In this document: in pieces, positions 39,321-50,944 of the stretch | Layout of the letters: every line of letters begins with the position of its first letter | How positions within the stretch are numbered: the first letter of the stretch is position 1 | From: Bipolaris cookei | Lineage: Eukaryota > Ascomycota > Dothideomycetes > Pleosporales > Pleosporaceae | Assembly: GCA_002286855.1 (NCBI GenBank) | Contig: NRSV01000045.1 | Span: 1 to 64,000, forward strand | Direction: 5' to 3' | Length of the DNA stretch: 64,000 nucleotides | Notes under the pieces: model-generated | Seen by the model: only the letters and a program-made list of their open reading frames with translations | The model's database searches: none | What the model was told of the DNA's origin: nothing | Program-made: the position numbers and the translations under genes

Positions 39321-42300
39321 TTACTCCTCCATTCTATCAGCATCCTTGCTCGAGTCCTTGGTGGATTCTTTAAGGAACTGTGCGCGAAAATCCGCATTAC
39401 TTTTTGGCTCGCTGTTGCCCGGGAGCGCACTCTTAGGTATCATAGGGCGGCCGAGCCCTGGTTTTCCTCTTCCGCGGCCAGCGCCACGGGGGGCAGTGGG
39501 GCGAGAGATGCGGTTGGGTTGGACAAAGCTGTTGCTTGCTTTCCATTCTCCCTTTTGTTTGTTGAGGTCTTGAACTGTGCCGATGCGGAGTTTTCTTCCT
39601 TCAAAGTCCTTGCCCTCTAGTGCGAATTGCGCTTTGCCTGCTCCTTCTACGGTCGTGAATTCGATAATGGCTCCGCCATGGTGAGGCTCTAGTTTGATCT
39701 TTTTGAAGCCGTACTGTTCGACGAGTGGCTTGATGCGCACGTCGGGAACAGTGTCTGGCAGGTTGAGGATGGCAATGGACCGGTCCATGAACGATGCTGG
39801 CTTAAGAGCGGCATCTGAAGGTTCATCGCCCTGCCCGGAAGCTGTTTCATGGACAGGTGGGGCTTCTGGGTTCTCGAGTGTTGATTGCATCTTTGGCTTC
39901 GTAGCAGGCCGGTCACTGGCAATCTCAACATTAAGTTTGAGACCATGGAACTCTTTCTCGTGCATCTCTGCAACTGCAGCATCGGCACTCTCTTTATCCT
40001 CATAAACAATGTAACAAAAGCCGCGATTGTTCCCAGTCTTCTTGATGATGGGACATTTGGTTCTTTCAATCTTGCCAAACTTGGCAAAAGCGTCTCGGAT
40101 CTCACGCTCCGTGATCTTGAAGTTGAGATGCCAGACGTATACTTCACGTCCCTCAGATGTCGCGCCATCACGTTTCTTTTTGGCATTTGGATCCGATATC
40201 TTCGAGACAAGCTTCAATCCCTCGACTTCAGTACCGTCTAGCTGTGTCGCTGCAATTGCTTCTTCGGCCGAGGCGAATTGCACATAGCAGAATCGGCGAT
40301 GTGCATCATATTTCAGAGAGGGGAATCGAATGCCCACAATCTCGCCAAATGGGTTATAGAGATTTCTCAACCATGCTTCATCGGCATGCGCGGGATAATT
40401 TGTGACATAGAGTGTCGTGCTTTGGCCTCGCTCGATCGAAATACCGTGACCGTCAAAGCCCTTTGCCTCTTTGCTTAATGCGTAATCGGCTTCCTCGGGC
40501 GTCTCAAACTCTACGACTGCTGTCAAGCTATCCTTCTCTTCTTTCAGCACCAGATTGCGCACAGTACCAGCGTCCGTAAAGAATTGGCGTATCCGGGTTT
40601 GTGATGTGTTAGGAGGTAGCTTCTTGACAATAATCGAAGTATGCTCGCGATCCCGTTTATGTCCGGTGGAGCGAGCCTCTGAGGGGGCTTCGCTAGCTAC
40701 TCTAGCCTGGCAGTTGATCAAAGCACTGGCAGCTTCCTCCGTCTCTCTATGCTTGCTCTTTTTCGGAACTGCCTCCTCATCCCCACCTTCCCTCTTGCGC
40801 TTGCTTGAAGCATCTGCCGCGTGGCTCTCTGGCGTCTCTTGCAACGCCGCTGTCTGGGCGGCGAGTGCACGTTCCTTTTCCCTACGAACTGAGATGATGC
40901 GCTCTGCTCTCCGTCGCTCCATCGCAGCGCTTCGGACCTTGATGGCTGTCTCGTGTTGCTCGCAATGATTGACATACATCTCAAGGAGTGGTTCCGGGTG
41001 GTCAATGGTCTGTAGGCGCTTCATACCGCGTTCCAAGACTGCAGTTGCAAGAGAAGGCGGCAGGAGCTGGTGCCCTGCATTCTGCTTGTTCCGGGTTGAA
41101 TGTGGTGCCCAGAGAAGCATCTCAAAGATGTAGTAGCGATACCAGAAATCGTACGAATCTTCTTGGTGTTTTGCAACAGACTCTTGGATTTGCCGAGCTT
41201 GATCAATATCACCACGCTGAAGCCAGAACTTTACGTGGGTTCGTTCGAGACGGTATTTCGGGTCGGTCCACTCTCTGCCATGCTTCTTCATGCCAACTTC
41301 GCGGACAAATTCCAGTGCAGACCGTATACCAACTTCTGCAACGTCTACATCATCCTCTGTTGCTCGGGGGTCATCAAATGCTCTCCGGCGCAAGTAGCCA
41401 CACCAAGCAAGCTGCACCTTGATAAGTTCATCCAAGTCAGTATGCTCCAGAAGGCCCGATCCGGTTGCTGTGTGCTTGACGAGTTCGAGGTCTTCGAATG
41501 GCTTGTTTTCTGCTTCAAGTGTAAGTAACCGATGTGACCACAGTGCTCCAGACCAAGGGCAGTGACGGGTTGCGCGTTCCAAGACATTCAGCAGGTCGAC
41601 AGAACGGTTGTCTTGCCAGACAAGGAATTCGACATGATCTTCCCATATTGACGGATCAACAGGGAAACGGAGCGTGGCCCGCTCATAGAGCGCATTGACG
41701 AGGTGGAAGCTGTAGACACCCATGGTGCGCTTCTCCCACTTCAGGTACCTCGTCATCGCGGTGTACTCGGCGGCTTGGTCGCCTGCCTGGATGGCTTGCA
41801 AAAGTTTGAATTCGTATTCTTCGCGATTGGCGTACTGTTGTTTAATGTGGGTATTCTTCTGCACTGCATCATCCATGACTTGCTCGTAATGGCTCTGGTT
41901 ATACCTAGAGTTGAAGGAGGAATATCTCGACAGTGTGTTTGCCCATGTGGCATGAGGTTGACCCAGACGCTCATTATAAATGGCGGCTACTCTCTTCGCC
42001 TTTTCTTGGCTGAAGCCGCCCCGTTCGAGATCCTCTTCCAAGACCTGCAAGTAGCGATCCCACACAAGGTTACTTTCTTGAAGATTGTACTTGACTCTCT
42101 CAGCACCCTGCTGCAACACATCCAACAAGAGCTGAGGCTGAAAAAGCTCACGGCCGATAAGACGCTCTTCTTCTGGCCATTCCTCTGGCGGTACCTGGTC
42201 CCACGAGCAAGCGACTAAATAGCTCACATACTCGCCGTACGCCGCCCAGAGTTTGGCACTGTAAGGCTCTTCCTGGGTTGCCTGTTTATGCAACTCTAGC

Positions 42301-43464
42301 ACGCCCATGCGCTCTTCAATATCTCTTGCCAGTGTCTTTTCGTCATTGAGTCGGTAGTGCCACAGCAGCTCGCCCAATGGGTATTTGTCAGACATGGTCT
42401 TGTAAGCATCGCGGAGTGTCTGGACAAGTTCGTATGCGTTGGGGTCGGCGTCGAAAGAAGCAAGGTGGTTCTGCAGGCCTTGGTGCAGTGTGGTGACGAG
42501 CGAGACATGACTGTAGTAATCGAATGGATTCTCGAGCAGGGTTTTGTCGAGTTGGTTAAGCCAATCAATGAGCTGCGGCTCGAGAGATCTCGTGACGAAA
42601 TTGCGCGGTCGCGGCGAGGGTTCGGACATGATGCTGGCTACCGACTCGCCAGAGAGGTTTTGGCCCAGGTGTTGGAGTCTGCAGCACAGTCAGCATCTGG
42701 GTTGGGAAGTCGCAAACAACCCGAATAGCCATGACAGGCAGCCACGGCCCGTGATCGCGGCCAAACGCGTTGCCTTTACTTAATAACCCGCTGGACCTAT
42801 AATAGCCCCACAAACACGTGCAATTGGTACCGGGCGGTGACATGGTTCACGAGCACTGATATATATACACTTACGTGACTGGTCGCTGATGAACTGTAGA
42901 GTTCTGTCGCGCAGCTTGTTGCTGCTGCATACTGGCGAGATCTGCTGAGTTGTCAGCAGCCACTTCTGGAGTTGTACGAATGCACCTTCTCCTTGATGCA
43001 TAACCCAAGCCTCACTTCAACACTCAACCACGGCTTTGCGACGCCGCACATTGTAGCTTAAAGGAAAGCGGGCACCTACCTGCTAGTGTATCCATACCGG
43101 GTGTCGACGCCTGCCGGTACATGGGATTCGGAGGCGTCATGCGCGCGTCACGAGGCGACGAGACTTGCTGGGGCGTGCCCATGGCGCTGTGTATCGATCT
43201 TGCGCCATTGGCGATCTGGGTGTAGCCTGGCGATAGGCCTCGCGACTGGAGGGCTTGGTGCGGCTGGGGTTGGGACTGAGGCTGGGGCGACGACGATGAC
43301 ATGACCTGCTGGCTGAGGCCAGAGGGAGTCCGCGATGGCATCTGGCGCCTCGTGCGCTTGCCCGGCGATGGTAGCAGTGATGGCGACGCGGCGGCAGGCG
43401 CAGGCTGTGGTGTGGGAGTGCCCGCAGGCGAGTCCGACGGCGACAACAACGAGTTGATATCCAT
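39321..43464 (-). CDS. PRP24: U6 snRNP factor Prp24/SART3-like (HAT repeats + RRMs + Lsm-interaction tail)
   Basis: Three exons: 43464-43080, 42941-42875 and 42678-39321, giving about 1269 aa. The large last exon alone would start at 42629 (MSEPSPRP). However, exon 1 (MDINSLLSPSDSPAG) and a 67-nt exon 2 (DLASMQQQQAARQNS) join to it in perfect phase, giving VTLQHLGQNLSGESVASIMSEP, and this N-terminus is familiar from Pleosporales Prp24. Introns: 42942-43079 and 42679-42874. HAT/TPR-like helical repeats fill about residues 190-700. Four RNA-recognition motifs follow (RNP-1-like RRFCYVQF, NRGFCYIVY), and the C-terminal QFLKESTK is the Lsm2-8 interaction motif. It anneals U4 with U6 snRNA in the nucleus. 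The third HAT stretch is followed by a charged KKSKH linker. Confidence 0.9.
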
Positions 43465-44101
43465 GGTAAAGGGCGTCGGCGTCAGGCGCGCTTTGTGTTT
43501 CTGGATCCAGTGTTTCTGTTTCTACCGTCGCGAAGTACAGGGACTACCAGGCATTGAATCCCTCGTAACGGACGGCATGGGAGGGACGCAGACGGGCGGC
43601 GCAGGAAGCAGGGTCGGATGCGCGGGCGATGGGACAATGAGGGCGATGAGAGGGAAAAGGGTCCTACCAACGGCGTGGGTGAGAAAGCCTACACTCTGAT
43701 GGACCAGAAGAAAAGGTGCTTAGGTGCATCAGACAAGCTTGGGCCCGCAACTAATCAAGTAGTGATGCAGCAGCCGTTCGGAGCAGCCAGACGTCAACTG
43801 GCGATGGAGGAGGCAGCGCATATGGCGGCGGATTTGTTGCGCGTCACCGGGCTCGCGTCCAGATGGCAGCTTGTTCGCAGATGACAATGGTCTTCCTGCA
43901 AGGGGGCGGGACGACTCGATAGCTGCACACATTGCTTCTGAGGGCTTGATCGCCTTGCGTCTGGCTCATGGCGATCATCTGCCGAGACTCTCCACCCCCT
44001 GCAAGCGCGGAGCCTTTGGCCGCAACCACAGAATTTCCCGTCAACCTCAGCCTCCGCCCTCCGCACCCGCCGCAGCTTCAACGGCCACAGGGCTTCACAT
44101 C
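43465..44101. promoter_or_regulatory. Divergent promoter PRP24 / MRPL22
   Basis: These 637 bp lie between two divergent start codons and have no supported gene. Both genes are constitutive housekeeping genes, so a shared promoter region is plausible. Confidence 0.5.
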
Positions 44102-45390
44102 ATGAGCGCTCGAGTCCCGCCGCGGCGGCTAGCACAGTCAGGTATGCCATTGCGCCGCTTCCTCAGTCCTTTCTTGGCACGCCAATGTCACCACCATGGG
44201 GTAAACTGACAACGACTAGCCCTCGCAGCATTGCGCCCTCGGACCCATTGGGTCTCCTCCACATCGCTCACGTGCATTTCCCACCGCAATGCGTCTTCTG
44301 GAGGGAGCGGGAACGACGAGGACCTCACCAATCCCATCCTGGACCAGTACCTGCGGAAGAAAGAGTTTGAATCCGGCGCAGTAGACGGCGGTCGATCAGT
44401 GCGCCCTACCCCTCGCTTTGGAGGCCTTTCGAACCACCCGTCGTCCCTCTTCCTCCCCGAGCGCGAGATTCCAGGATGGCGAGACGATCTCAGTGCTGCT
44501 GAAAAAGAGAAGCTTCAGGCGCGTTACAGGCGGCGGCAGGAGCAGGCTAAACAACAGGAAGAGCGGGAACTCATGAACATGAACATCGACCCAGACCAAA
44601 CCGCCCGCAAGCGTCTCGAACGCAAACTTGTCATCTCAGGCGTCAAGCGCCACGGCCGCATGACAAAATCGCAAAAGCTGCTCCGTACCGAACGCCAATC
44701 GCTCTACAAGTCGCACAACCTGCCCACCTCGACGAAAAAGCTGCAAAAAGTAGTCAACCAAATCGCCGGCAAGACCATCTCAGAAGCCCTCGTGCAGCTC
44801 CGCTTCTCCAAGAAGAGAATCGCCCGCGACGTAATAAAGGGTCTTGAAATCGCCCAAAACGAAGCCATTGTGGGCCGTGGCATGGGCCTAGCGGGCGAGG
44901 CAGCCGCCGTCTCGCGCTGGAATAAGCAACGAGAAGCCACGGATGCGGGGAAGCCGAAGGACACCTGGGACTACAAGACCTCTAGCGACGATTCTGGCAT
45001 CGAAGTCACAAAACCCAAAGTACCGTTTTTCAAAGACACCACGATTGAGCTGAGGGACGGACGCAAAAAGGTGGTCCGGGATCCCAGTGAAATTTACATT
45101 GATCAGGCGTGGGTAGGACCCGGCGAGAGCTGGAAGAGCCCAGAGTTCAGGGCTAGAGGTGCTATTAATATGCTTAAGCACCGTACAACAAGTATGTCCT
45201 GATATCCATGTATAGTGTCCATGGACAAGATGCTAACCACACCACATCAGGCTTCTCCGTACTCCTTAAGGAAGAAAAAACTCGCATGCGCATCTCAGAC
45301 GAAATCAAAAAGAAGCGCGATAACCGCAAAGTCTGGGTCGCTCTGCCCGACCGACCGATTACTTCCCAGCGACAGTTTTGCTTGTGGTAG
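44102..45390 (+). CDS. MRPL22: Mitochondrial large-subunit ribosomal protein uL22m
   Basis: Three exons: 44102-44141, 44220-45191 and 45251-45390, giving about 383 aa. Introns 44142-44219 (branch ACTGAC) and 45192-45250 (branch GCTAAC) keep phase. The N-terminus (MSARVPPRRLAQSALAALRPRTHW) is Arg-rich and lacks acids, as a mitochondrial targeting peptide should. The uL22 core is at about residues 165-345: KLQKVVNQIAGKTISEALVQLRFSKKRIARDVIKGLEIAQNEAI, a later FFKDTTIELRDGRKKVVRDPSEIYIDQAWVG strand pair, and an Arg/Lys-rich tail. It binds 21S rRNA and lines the exit tunnel of the mitoribosome. A model that starts in exon 2 would lose the targeting peptide. Confidence 0.92.
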
Positions 45391-45780
45391 ATTTTTCCAA
45401 CGATACTTTTTCATGTATACAAATCAAGTTGCGGAGAATACCTCGGCTTGTAACAATAAACCACTCGAACTTGAATGTAACACACCTCACGAGCATGACT
45501 GAAATGACAAAGAAAGACGTATAACGCATGTTCTTCCGTATCCGCTAAAACAAAATACACATGCATAATCTGAATCCACAAGTCCCTGCATTCATTTTCC
45601 CAGACACACATAGGTACATATCAACCCAAATCCATCCTTGTCACATATTTTTTCATCATCCACATGCACAAGAGAAGAACCAACATTGCAGAACAACAGA
45701 AACCCTTACAATCGAAAAAAGAACGCCATCGCTATGCAAATCCAAACCCATCTTTCAAACAGGCATCGACGTATCACTCC
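45391..45780. other. Convergent 3' region MRPL22 / UTP15
   Basis: 390 bp between convergent stops, AT-rich, no gene seen. Confidence 0.5.
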
Positions 45781-47466
45781 TCAAGTCTCCCCCTCCACCT
45801 CACCTACACTACTGACAAGCATATCCAACATCCCCCTAACCTTCCACGCATCCTGACTCGCCTCCACCGTAACCTTAACACGCTGCATAAGCGCGAGAAC
45901 AAGATCATCCACCTCCTCGCTCCTGCCCAGCTGATCGGCATAGAGGTCGAGGACAACGAGCGCGACGTCGGTGGTGAGGCGCGTGATACGGTAGTCCGAG
46001 ATGTTTTTGATGCACCAGCGGAGAATGGGCTGGAGAGACTGCGAGTCGCGGTTGCTGAGGGCGAGGCGAAGAGCGGAGCGATGGCGCAGGGCGGTTAGGA
46101 GGGTTATGGAGGCCATGCGGGCGTTGCCTTGCTGTATAATGTATTAGTAACAACACAAGGGAGAAAGGGAGAGGGGTGAGTTTACTTTTGATTCAAGAGC
46201 CATGTCTAGAGCTTGTGCATACAAGCCTTTTCGCAGGGCATGTGCCCATGGCTGACCGTTTGTGATTTTGCCGCGGGCATTGCCTTCGATGACGATGTCG
46301 GCGCTTTCGCCGGTAAAGTCTTTGCCTCTGATGCGCTTCTCCCAGCCTTTTCCGCGCTTTCGCTTTTTGCTGCGGTCATACTCTTCGATTTTGCCTTCCA
46401 TGAGGGCTTGCATTTCCTTTTCTCTTTCGCGCGCTAAGACTTTTTGCTCGCCTGAGAGATGGGTCTTGATTGACAGGAGACCAGATTGCATGCCCACGGC
46501 AATATGGCGATCTTCCTTCTGGCTGGGGATGACATTGAGCGAGAGGATGGGCGAGGGGTACTTTAGTCCGCCCACGACGTTCCAGCCAGTGGTTTCAAAA
46601 ACCTTAACATGCCCGTCGAGCGCACCAGAGAGAAGACGCTCTCCGTTGTTTGCCAAAGAGAGTGCCGTGACAGTCTTCTGGTGATTGCGCAGCATGTGGA
46701 TGGGCTTTGCTGCTACAATGTCCAGAACGCTGATCGTGTTGTCAGACGCTGCGAGAACGGCGGTGCCAGAAGGCATGGGGAGAACAGTCTCGATAGGCGC
46801 TGCATGCTTGAAAACCATGACTGCTTTTCCGCCAACTCGTGAATCCCATAACCTGACGGTCTGGTCGTAGCTTCCAGAGACAAGTAGCCCACTTTGGGCA
46901 GGCATAAAAGTTCCACTACGCACATAGTCCTGGTGACCATCAAACTTCATCGTGCTCTTCTCACTAGGCAGATCCCACAACCGCACTGTGCGGTCGTCGG
47001 AACAACTCATCAGCCCAGTCAAGTCTTGCGGATTCCACTGTGTAACCCACACAGGCTGCTTGTGTTCCTTCCATGTCTTCAGAATTGCCCTGCTCTTTAC
47101 ATCAAACGCCTGAATGACACCACTGTCTCCTCCCGCCACCAGGATCCGGCCATCACGCCGAATGTTTCCAGAGTGCGCAATATCGTCGACGCCGAAGCGC
47201 GAGATCGTCTTGACGACTTTCCGGGTCTTGGAGGAGAAGATTTGAACGCGCGATCCAGTCGTCACCGCAAACAGATCCTGGGTTACCGAAAGCGCATTTG
47301 CGGGCTGGGGCGGCGGTGTTGAAATGTGTGTTACGGGCGAAGAATGCTGCGAAGGGTCGAGTCTAAGCTCCGAGGCGAAGGAGTTCCAGTATTTTTGCTC
47401 CGACGTGAGGGTATTAGGGCCCTTTGGCAGCTTCAGAGGCTGCAGCAGTTGGACTTCGGCGGCCAT
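45781..47466 (-). CDS. UTP15: U3 snoRNP component Utp15 (WD40)
   Basis: Two exons, 47466-46186 and 46131-45781, giving about 543 aa. The intron 46132-46185 has donor GTAAAC, branch TACTAAT, and acceptor TATACAG, phase 0 (ESK|QGNARM). The N-terminal WD40 propeller spans about residues 40-340, with clear WD blades (SDDRTVRLWDLP, SYDQTVRLWDSR). The C-terminal UTP15 domain follows, with KRKRGKGWEKRIRGKDFTGE and a helical end (RMASITLLTALRHRSALRLAL). Utp15 is part of the t-UTP/UtpA subcomplex that binds nascent pre-rRNA in the nucleolus for 18S processing. It is divergent from the homeobox-C2H2 gene, with 580 bp between starts. Confidence 0.95.
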
Positions 47467-48046
47467 TGTGTGGATGAAATGCGATCACAGCGCGTGAAGT
47501 TGCTCGTGTCGCGAGCTTTTCGAGTGGGACGAACTTTTCGGTGGAGCAACGATTGGCGCTAACCCCATCGAGTAGTGGCGCCTTCCCAGCCTGAATGCGG
47601 GCAGATGCCAAGATACATGCGTGTTAGTTCGGCGGGCGCATACTGCAAACAGGGCCCTGGAGCATCACCTCCACCCACGGTCTCGTCTGCCCTTTGTCCA
47701 TGTAGCACCGTTGTCCATACTTCCGTTGTCATAAACACCGCGCCCACATGCCACCGACTGTTGCCCAAGGGCACGGTTGACTAACGCTGGTTGCCTAGAG
47801 GATCCGCGCGCACCGCGTGCACCCAGTTCATCATTCCACTCCGCCGCCAGCCACAGCCACAGCCACAGAACCTTCATCTGGCTTCCGTTCCGTCATAATC
47901 AGTTTCTGCCATGCAACCCTCACCTGTTGATTGCTGCTCTATCCGCTTGCGCCTTGCTGACGCCCGAATGTCTGATTGCCTATCGCCTGGATAAGCCGCC
48001 GGTGTCCACTTAGACCATTGTCTCCAGCCAGCCTTAACGCGTCAAG
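47467..48046. promoter_or_regulatory. Divergent promoter UTP15 / homeobox-C2H2 gene
   Basis: 580 bp between divergent start codons, without a supported gene. A short CCACAG tandem occurs at about 47853-47870. Confidence 0.5.
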
Positions 48047-50748
48047 ATGAGTGGCAACGCGCTGGACAAGATGGACGAGTTCTTCGACTTTGCTGCACTT
48101 GAACACGATTCCGCGCTCCATGCAACCAAGCCATCTCATCAAGAACAGAATCTGCCCTTTCAACCTGCCGCCAATGTCACGACTATGGACTGGGCTATGG
48201 TCCCAACAGCCGCGACCCGTTCCGTGGATGTCACGCAGCGTTGGGATGACCCCATGGACGATGCTCCCCAAGACCCTTCGATTAGTCAAGCTGGCCAGCA
48301 GTGGCCGTTATTTTCAGTTTCTGAATGGTCACCACCTGTGAATGTGAACCCCACATTAGACTCTACGCTCGCTAGAGACTCAATTCGTGGTAAAAATCCA
48401 GATCCCGCCTCCGCATCCTTGTCATCAATTGATGCCCCATATCCAGACCTCCATCGTGCCAATGATGATAGCACACCTAGTACATCCCAGTCCGAATCTC
48501 CATCCTGGGACGGCCGGCCTGCAGCCCAGGCCAATCCTCCTCCTAAAGTGACAGTATCGCCTGCCAGTCTAACTGCATCAATTCAACAAACCCCCAATGC
48601 CAGTCGGAAGCCTGCGTCGGCGAAACGCAAAGGTACTCAAAGCCGCATTCCTATCGAGGCAAAACAGATCCTCGAGGATGAATTCGCTACCAATGCATAT
48701 CCCTGCTCATGGGAAATGGACATTATTGCTCACCAGGCCAATATTGACGTCAAAAAAGTCCGCAATTGGTTCAACAACACCCGGGCAAGAAAGAAATGTG
48801 AAGGTGCGTAGTTTTGATACATGTTATATCAAATATGCTTATATGGATAGATCCGCAACTTGCTGCGCAGAATGGCACACCTAGTGGACATTCATTCAAT
48901 CCAAGACTTTCAAGAGATAGTCTGGAAAGCTTGGATAAGCAAGCAGACAGTGCGCTGTCACCACCACAGCCACCGTTGGCCATGTACCTTGCTCAGTCCT
49001 ATCAAGAAGAAGGTTTGGCGCTATCAGCAGTAGAATCGGCAATCTATGAGCACTCGGTCAGCGGGAGCTGCCAGGACGACACATGGTCGGGATCGAAACA
49101 AGGCCGTAGAGGTTCTGTCATTACCTCAATTGCCTCTTCCGAAGGCACTGCGCCGACCACATATACAGTATCATCTAGTGGCAGTCGCAGTAATATCTCG
49201 TCTTTCGGCCGAGACCGGAGACGCGGCCGGCGCCGCATGGCATGGAAGGAGTCGCCTCGCCAGGCTATCAACGGCGTCAATAGTGCGGGCGAGCCACAGA
49301 AAGATCTACCCTTTTTCTGCACTTTTTGTCCCCGAGCGTTCAAGACAAAATACGAGTGGGTCCGCCATGAAGACTCCGTACATGCGCTTCGCACCACTTG
49401 GATATGCTGTGACACGAAACCAGCCGCAGTTCTCGAAGTGTGCCCTTTTTGTGGTCAAGTCTGTCCTGACGATGCACACCTGGCTGGACACAGGTACCAG
49501 CAATGTCGGAGCAAGCCCGAATCGCAACGCACCTTCTATCGCCGCGATCACTTCATCCAGCATCTGCATCATGTACACTTTGGAAACAGCAAACATCCAT
49601 CAGTGCGGGTCGGCTGCCAGGCGCGACTACTAGCCGCTGAGGGCCACAACTTTGGCTGCAAAGACCTTACAATGAAGTGGCGTCGCTTCGGTGCTCCCAT
49701 GAAGATTGATGACCCTATGCTCCACTGTGGGTTCTGCGGCAAGAAGTCAAAGGACTGGTCTGAGAGATGTGAGCATGTTGCCGAGCATCTCATCGCGCGT
49801 GAAGTAGATCGTGGTGTCTGGTGGACTGAGCGCAAGGAGAACCACTTGGAGAATCTTTACTCAGCATCACCCTATGAGTCGTTCCGTTGCCGGTACTGTC
49901 AAAAGGTGTTTACAGACGTTAAGGAAATGATCGAGCACTCGCATTGCCGCGTCTGGAGCTGTCGATTTCTACGAAGTTTTGACGACGTCGCTGCCGACAC
50001 TCCAAGTCCTCCTCTAGGAACAGAATTCCCATCAGCAAAGGGCCACCATTGTCATTTATGTGGCGCAGGATATCGAGCCTTCCATATGGAGCACGCACAA
50101 CACCAACATCGATATCGATCATGCAACCAAGAATTCTACACATCCGAAGAAGCCTTTCTCCAGCATCTCCACAACTTCCACGGCGCATCTCAGCCCGCGC
50201 TTCTCCGCGGCAACGGTGTCATCGAGCAGAGCTTCATGCGCAACAAAGGCGGCTCCTTCGAACCTGTCGAGTTCAACGAGAGCTGGCAGCCTTGCGTCAT
50301 GGACCTCGACGTCGCATCCGTCAGCCCCTTCGTAGCAGACAACACGCGCTCTCCTACACAGAAGAAAATGCAAATACAATCCAAGAAGGCATTGTCTGTA
50401 TCTAAGAAACCCCGCGAAGCAGTGCAGGCCACGCAAAAGACGCACAGACAACGCGCAGCCAGTGCTGCATCGAAAGCTGAAAGTAATGGGCCTCGTTTCT
50501 TTAGACTAGATACCCACGTCCCGTTTCTTTGTTCGCGTGTTTTTTACTCGAGACAGGCTAAGGCGTCGGGTTTGACGAAGGATAGTAAGACGTCGCTGGT
50601 GGAAATGCCTATGCCACATGTTACTGCGCTAGTGATGAGCGCGGCGCTGGTTGGTATGGCGCCTGCGCGTTTGCCTATTCGTCCTGAGTGGGATATTTCG
50701 AGTGGGATGGTGGAACTGCGTCTTGATGGCGAGGTGAAAGCGGAGTAG
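48047..50748 (+). CDS. Homeobox plus C2H2 zinc-finger transcription factor
   Basis: Two exons, 48047-48803 and 48851-50748, giving about 884 aa. The 47-nt intron (48804-48850; donor GTGCGT, acceptor GGATAG) joins KKCEG to DPQLAAQ-like sequence with phase 1. The N-terminus MDEFFDFAALEHD is conserved-looking. A TALE-type (KN) homeodomain lies at about residues 195-250, with the recognition helix VRNWFNNTRARKK. The second exon carries several zinc fingers: CTFCPRAFKTKYEWVRHEDSVH, CPFCGQVCPDDAHLAGH, CGFCGKKS...HVAEH and CRYCQKVF. Combining a homeodomain with C2H2 fingers is a known fungal architecture linked to development, though no function is established for this gene. The first ATG at 48047 is used; a second, 8 codons later, is possible. 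Confidence 0.88.
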
Positions 50749-50944
50749 GAACTTGTATTTGTATATTATTTGTGGAATTGCACATGGGATTTGCAAGGCA
50801 GAAAAATTAAAAAGGGGAATTGTGGTGAGATATGTGTCGTTATTCGTTCAGTTGTCATTAATGATATTCTCGCCATATCATTCTTCCGCTTTCCATCACT
50901 AATATTCCAGCTCAGCTATATTTCCCTCTTCTTTCTCTTTTCCT

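Noticed and set aside
42565..42843. Separate small gene overlapping the PRP24 start on the same strand
   Set aside because: The segment is intron plus the out-of-frame start of PRP24 exon 3. The in-phase exon joining explains it better.
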